Part shown: piece after piece, positions 14,295 to 17,772 of the stretch
Numbering within the stretch: position 1 is the first letter of the stretch
Layout of the letters: the number at the start of each line of letters is the position of its first letter
Origin: Myxococcales bacterium
GTDB taxonomy: Bacteria > Myxococcota > Myxococcia > Myxococcales > Myxococcaceae
Direction of reading: 5' to 3'
Length of the DNA: 17,772 nucleotides
Assembly: GCA_003153055.1 (NCBI GenBank)
Contig: PMBV01000047.1
Span: forward strand, 1 to 17,772
The notes under the pieces: generated by a model
What the model saw: only the letters and a program-made list of their open reading frames with translations
Database searches by the model: none
What the model was told of the DNA's origin: nothing
Translations under genes and position numbers: made by a program

Positions 14295-15211
14295 GCGGCG
14301 CACCTCGAGAAGGCCGCTGGGCGCTCGCCGAGGGAGCAGCGCTCTTCCTGGTCGCGTTGGGGGCGCTCGCCTTCCAGCTCTGGATCCCCGGCACCCACGT
14401 GGCCGAGGCCGACTACCGCGCCGTCGCCTCGGTGCTGGAGCAGGAGGCCCAGCCCGGTGACGTGGTGCTCCTCTTCCCCTGGTGGACCGAGCGCGCCCGC
14501 ATCGACATGCCCTCACGAATCCCCGTGGTGGGCTACCAGGGCTCTGACGGCGACGACCTCTTGCACCACCCGCGCATCTGGCTCCTGAGCGAGCCTCGAC
14601 TCCCAGGGTCGAAGGAAGGGGCCTTCGAGACGGCCTTCTCGCCAGGCCGCGCGCCGGTGGGCTCCGAGCGCCGCTTCGGCAACCTCTCGCTCCGCGCCTA
14701 CACCAACGGCCGGTACCGACCCCTCGCCTTCTCGGCCATGGCAGGGCTCGGAGGAGCGCAGGTGTACCTCGAAGAGCCCGGCGGCGCCCGGCGAGCCTGC
14801 GCGTGGAACGGCCGAGCCCACCAGTGCCCCAACGGCAAGAGCGTGGCCGTCGAGTGGCACGAGGTGCACTTCCGTCCGCTCCGGTGCCTGCGCCTCGACG
14901 CTCCGGGCGGCGCGACCCGGTTGGTGATGGAGCTGCCCCCGGTGCCCGCGGCGGACTCGGTCGTCGTGGAGGCAGGCTACATCGGTGAGCGGGCGGCCGA
15001 CCAGCGAGGGAGCGTGACCGACAGCCAGCTCACCCTCGAGGTGAACGGCTCACCGACGGGGCTGCTGCTGCCCGCCGGCGTGGAGCGCGTGCATCGCCTC
15101 GACCACCCAGCCGTGCCTGCCGGGGCAACCGTGCGGCTCTCACTCCAGTCAGACAACGCCCAGGGCCGCGAGGTGTGCGCGGTGCTCGACGGCTTCACGA
15201 GGACCCCATGA
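14291..15211 (+). CDS. Single-pass exported or membrane protein of unknown function
   Basis: The start is GTG 14291, giving 306 residues and a GTGA overlap with carG. One hydrophobic helix at about residues 14-32 is followed by a soluble, probably periplasmic part. The early segment (YRAVASVLEQEAQPGDVVLLFPWW, about 42-65) resembles the extracytoplasmic region of GT-C glycosyltransferases, and a similar NARPGDRVYV stretch occurs in the C-terminus of the next protein. The C-terminal half is strand-rich and has several cysteines that could form disulphides, possibly a carbohydrate-binding-like sandwich. No family is recognised. Its ATGA overlap with the glycosyltransferase gene suggests the two products work as a pair. 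Confidence 0.72.
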   Translation: MSGAPREGRWALAEGAALFLVALGALAFQLWIPGTHVAEADYRAVASVLEQEAQPGDVVLLFPWWTERARIDMPSRIPVVGYQGSDGDDLLHHPRIWLLSEPRLPGSKEGAFETAFSPGRAPVGSERRFGNLSLRAYTNGRYRPLAFSAMAGLGGAQVYLEEPGGARRACAWNGRAHQCPNGKSVAVEWHEVHFRPLRCLRLDAPGGATRLVMELPPVPAADSVVVEAGYIGERAADQRGSVTDSQLTLEVNGSPTGLLLPAGVERVHRLDHPAVPAGATVRLSLQSDNAQGREVCAVLDGFTRTP

Positions 15212-17040
15212 CGAGCCCGGTTCCACCTCCGCGGGCCGACGCGGGCACGGTGCTCGATCGCCGCCTGGCGCTTGGCCTGTTCGCGCTGGGCTTCATCGCG
15301 CTCTTGTTGACCGAGCAACCGGTCGGCTTCGTGCGTGACGAGAGCGTCTACTTCTATGCTGGCGAACGCCACGCCCGGTGGTTCCAGCTCCTCGTCACCA
15401 ACCCGAGCTCGGCGTTGACCGACGAAGCCATCGTCGGCGCCTTCGACTTCAACCACGAGCACCCGGCGCTGATGAAGAGCCTCTACGGCCTCTCGTTCCT
15501 CCTGCTCCACGAGAAGCTGGGGGTGCTGCGGCCCGCGGCGGCGTTCCGAGTGCCGGCCTTCGCCATGGCGGCCCTGTTGTTACCGCTCATCTTCGCGCTG
15601 AGCCGCAGGGTGTTCGGCCGAGGAGCGTCGGTGTTCGCCGCGGTGTCGTTCTTCTTGGTGCCCCGGCACTTCTTCCACGCGCACCTGTCGTGCTTCGACG
15701 TGCCCATCGCCACCATGTGGGTGCTCGTCGTGTATTGCTTCTGGCATGCCCTGGAGCGGCCCCGGTGGTGGCTGTGGACGGGCCTGGCCTTCGGCGGTGC
15801 GCTGGCCACCAAGCACAACGGCTTCTTTCTGCCGGCCGTGCTCATTCCGTTCTCGCTCTACCGAGGGTGGCTGGCGTCGGCCGAGCAGCCCCGGGCCAGG
15901 CGGCTGTTCCTGGGCGTCAACGGAGCCTTCGTCTTCGCGGCGGCGCTCCTGGGGGTCATCGCCCTCGCCATCGGCCCGGAGCGGTTTCAGTCGACCTTCG
16001 AGCTGTTGAGCCCCCAGCTCACGGTGTACCTGGCGGCGTTGGCGGCCGGCGGGCTGCTCCTGTACCGACTCGCTCGGACCCACGAAGAGACGTTTCGGGC
16101 AGTCGCGCCGCTGTTCGCCATGGCTGCGGCCGGCCCGGCCATCTTCTACCTGCACTGGCCCTACCTCTGGCACCACCCCGTCGACCGAACCGCCTGGTAC
16201 CTGGCCTTCCACGCCACGCACGTTCACTACGCCTGGTTCTACCTGGGCGAGCTGCTCCGAGGCCCGCCCTTCCCCCTCACGTACGTGCTGGTGAAGACCG
16301 CCCTCACGGTGCCCACGGCGCTGCTGGTGCCGATGGTGCTGGGGCTCGTCTGGGTCGGCGTACGGGTCGCGCGGCGCCAGGCGACGCAGTTCGACGTGCT
16401 CATGGCGGTCAATGGGCTGGCCTCCATCGCCCTCATCAGTCACCCCCAGGTGCCCCACTTCGGCGGGGTCAAGCATTGGCTCCCGTCGATGCCCTTCCTC
16501 GCGGTGCTGGCCGCTGGGTCGATGGAGCGCGGAGCCCAGGGCCTCTCCCAGTGGCTGCTCCCTCGGCTGCGGTGGGCCACGGGCCCGCGGGTGCTGGCGG
16601 CCCTCGCCGTGCTCGTCGGCGCCTCGGGGCTCATCGCCACAACGCGCGTGTACGAGTTCGGCACGTCGGCCTACTCGGAGCTCGCCGGTGGGCTCCCGGG
16701 AGCCGCCTCCCTGGGAATGCAGCGCCAGTACTGGGCCAACAACGTCACCGGGGTCCTGCCATGGCTCAACGCCAATGCCCGACCAGGGGACCGGGTGTAT
16801 GTCCACGAGAACCACGGGGGGCAGATCTCCGACTACCAGCGCAACGGCATGCTGAGGAGAGACCTGCGCTTCGTGCAGAGCCCGTTCGAGGCCGACCTGA
16901 TGGTGTACGAGTACCACCAGGAGTTCCGCGAGGCCGAGTACAACACCTGGCAAGCGATGGGGACCACCCAGCCCGTCTATGGCCTGTACCTCGACGAGAC
17001 GCCGCAGATCATCGTGTACCGTCGACCCGATCGCTCCTGA
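15208..17040 (+). CDS. GT-C family glycosyltransferase (PMT/ArnT-like), polytopic membrane protein
   Basis: The 610-residue protein has roughly ten or more hydrophobic segments. After the first helix comes the conserved acidic pair D44-E45 in FVRDESVYFY, then NHEHPALMK (82-90) in the first extracytoplasmic loop. This is the arrangement of dolichyl/undecaprenyl-phosphate-sugar-dependent transferases of the PMT_2/ArnT type. It should take a sugar from a polyprenyl-phosphate donor and attach it outside the cytoplasmic membrane to a lipid, glycan or protein; the acceptor is unknown. The last 130 residues are soluble and follow a final helix. ATG 15208 overlaps the previous stop as ATGA; the upstream ATG at 15175 lies inside that gene and is less likely. 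Confidence 0.85.
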   Translation: MTSPVPPPRADAGTVLDRRLALGLFALGFIALLLTEQPVGFVRDESVYFYAGERHARWFQLLVTNPSSALTDEAIVGAFDFNHEHPALMKSLYGLSFLLLHEKLGVLRPAAAFRVPAFAMAALLLPLIFALSRRVFGRGASVFAAVSFFLVPRHFFHAHLSCFDVPIATMWVLVVYCFWHALERPRWWLWTGLAFGGALATKHNGFFLPAVLIPFSLYRGWLASAEQPRARRLFLGVNGAFVFAAALLGVIALAIGPERFQSTFELLSPQLTVYLAALAAGGLLLYRLARTHEETFRAVAPLFAMAAAGPAIFYLHWPYLWHHPVDRTAWYLAFHATHVHYAWFYLGELLRGPPFPLTYVLVKTALTVPTALLVPMVLGLVWVGVRVARRQATQFDVLMAVNGLASIALISHPQVPHFGGVKHWLPSMPFLAVLAAGSMERGAQGLSQWLLPRLRWATGPRVLAALAVLVGASGLIATTRVYEFGTSAYSELAGGLPGAASLGMQRQYWANNVTGVLPWLNANARPGDRVYVHENHGGQISDYQRNGMLRRDLRFVQSPFEADLMVYEYHQEFREAEYNTWQAMGTTQPVYGLYLDETPQIIVYRRPDRS

Positions 17041-17073
17041 CGCATGCGGAGAGTGACAAGGCTGAGGTGCTAT

Positions 17074-17622
17074 GTGACGCTGCCTCTCATGCGAACCGCA
17101 CTCATCGTGTTGCTCCTCGGGGCGGCGTGCGCGCAACCCAAACCCTCTGGCGCCCCCAAGCGGGTGGCCGTGAGTCGCACCGGAGGCACGACGTTCGAGC
17201 TGGTCCCCGCCGAGGGCCAGCACCCGTACTGTCTGGTGTACACGGTGAACAAATCGGGCCTCACCCGGCTGTTGACGATGTCGCGAAAGAACGAGTCCTT
17301 CGAGTGCCCGCCGGGCCGGCCGGTGGGCGGGCACCAGTACCGCATCCCCCTCTCGGAGGGGCCGGTGAAGCTCTACACGCTCTTCACCAACCAGGTGGTG
17401 AACGCCGCCTCGGTGTCGCAGCAGCTGATCGAGCAGAAGAACCGCCAGCAGCTCTCGGTGATGGACATGCGGCTGCCTGGGGCCGCGACCCTCGAGGTGC
17501 TCGAGTTGACCCCTGAGGCCGACGTGGTCGCCACCATCGGAGAAGAGCTGGCCCAGGGCACCACCGAGGCGCTCGATGGCGGCGCTCCAGCTGATCCGTC
17601 CGATGACGGAGGCCTTCGCTAG
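17074..17622 (+). CDS. Exported protein or lipoprotein of unknown function
   Basis: The 182-residue product starts with a clear signal peptide ending LLLGAACAQ. C19 may be acylated, but glycine at the -3 position is not typical of a lipobox, so cleavage by the ordinary signal peptidase is possible. The mature part has the block HPYCLVYTVNKSGLTRLLTMS and a later cysteine in FECPPG that could pair with it. It ends in an acidic, glycine-rich tail. GTG 17074 is selected because GAGG lies six bases upstream; ATG 17089 and ATG 17044 are in the same frame. It follows the glycosyltransferase by 33 bp. Confidence 0.68.
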   Translation: MTLPLMRTALIVLLLGAACAQPKPSGAPKRVAVSRTGGTTFELVPAEGQHPYCLVYTVNKSGLTRLLTMSRKNESFECPPGRPVGGHQYRIPLSEGPVKLYTLFTNQVVNAASVSQQLIEQKNRQQLSVMDMRLPGAATLEVLELTPEADVVATIGEELAQGTTEALDGGAPADPSDDGGLR

Positions 17623-17624
17623 CC

Positions 17625-17772
17625 GTGCGTCGGGTGCTGGTCGGAGCGGTCGTGATGCTGAGCGCCTGCCCGGCCGAGCGTCGGGCTGACGCCGGTTGCC
17701 AGGGCGACCTCGACTGCGGCTCCCCGTCCGGGGCGTTTCGCTGCGTGACTGAGCGTCCCGCCCGACTCCCTC
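17625..17772 (+). CDS. Lipoprotein, N-terminal part only
   Basis: A GTG two bases after the previous stop opens a frame of 49 codons to the right edge. It encodes a signal peptide with a textbook lipobox LSAC (C15), then ADAGCQGDLDCGSPSGAFRC, a short cysteine-rich stretch typical of small secreted myxobacterial lipoproteins. The gene continues beyond the window. Its close spacing to the preceding gene suggests co-transcription. Confidence 0.62.
   Translation, partial: MRRVLVGAVVMLSACPAERRADAGCQGDLDCGSPSGAFRCVTERPARLP

Noticed and set aside
12831..14516. Long minus-strand open frame opposite carD and carG
   Set aside because: Low-complexity G/L/R-rich translation with no motif; the plus strand encodes recognisable CarD and CarG.
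15580..17334. Long minus-strand open frame opposite the glycosyltransferase
   Set aside because: Charged, histidine-rich shadow translation; the plus-strand frame has membrane helices and family motifs.
1..17772. CRISPR arrays, tRNA or rRNA genes, insertion sequences, prophage
   Set aside because: No spaced direct repeats, no transposase or integrase motif and no tRNA-like sequence was seen in any intergenic stretch.

Overview
The window is high-GC DNA and almost entirely protein-coding. Its most diagnostic feature is an adjacent carD-carG pair: a CarD/CdnL-type domain fused to an acidic tract and three HMGA-like AT-hooks, followed by an archaemetzincin-like zinc protein. As far as I know this pair is a myxobacterial hallmark, so the source is most likely a member of Myxococcota. 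The FHA-sigma54 activator, the many lipoproteins and the kinase/phosphatase genes fit that. I see no tRNA, rRNA, CRISPR array, insertion sequence or phage gene.

Layout. Positions 1-568 (-) hold the N-terminus of a fatty-acyl-CoA synthetase that runs off the left edge. It is divergent from 664-2064 (+), an FHA-domain sigma54-dependent activator, and a perfect 14-bp palindrome lies between them. Positions 2145-8006 (-) form a five-gene cluster, read right to left: nicotinate phosphoribosyltransferase (pncB-like), PP2C-like phosphatase, protein kinase with a zinc ribbon, nicotinamidase-like cysteine hydrolase, and a vWA (TerY-like) protein. The first three genes overlap their neighbours or nearly do, the fourth follows after 14 bp and the fifth after 102 bp. 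A good sigma70-type promoter (TTGACG-17-TATTAC) precedes the first gene.

Positions 8007-8335 are a less GC-rich divergent intergenic region. Positions 8336-9353 (+) encode an ECF sigma factor and a small OstA/LptC-like lipoprotein. Positions 9443-11178 (+) encode a cytidylate-kinase-2-like protein and a quinone-oxidoreductase-like MDR protein. Positions 11231-12641 (-) encode two lipoproteins of unknown function. Positions 12822-17040 (+) run carD, carG, a one-TM exported protein and a GT-C (PMT/ArnT-like) glycosyltransferase, the last three joined by 4-nt start/stop overlaps. The window closes with two more exported or lipoprotein genes, the last cut by the right edge.

How the genes work together. 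The 2145-8059 cluster is the most interesting part. It joins both steps of deamidating NAD salvage (nicotinamide to nicotinate to nicotinate mononucleotide) to a vWA-phosphatase-kinase signalling triad of the type described by comparative genomics near tellurite-resistance (Ter) systems. The simplest inference is that NAD salvage, or a related pyridine-nucleotide reaction, is controlled by reversible phosphorylation with the vWA protein as scaffold or target. This is a prediction from gene order. No phosphorylation target can be read from the DNA.
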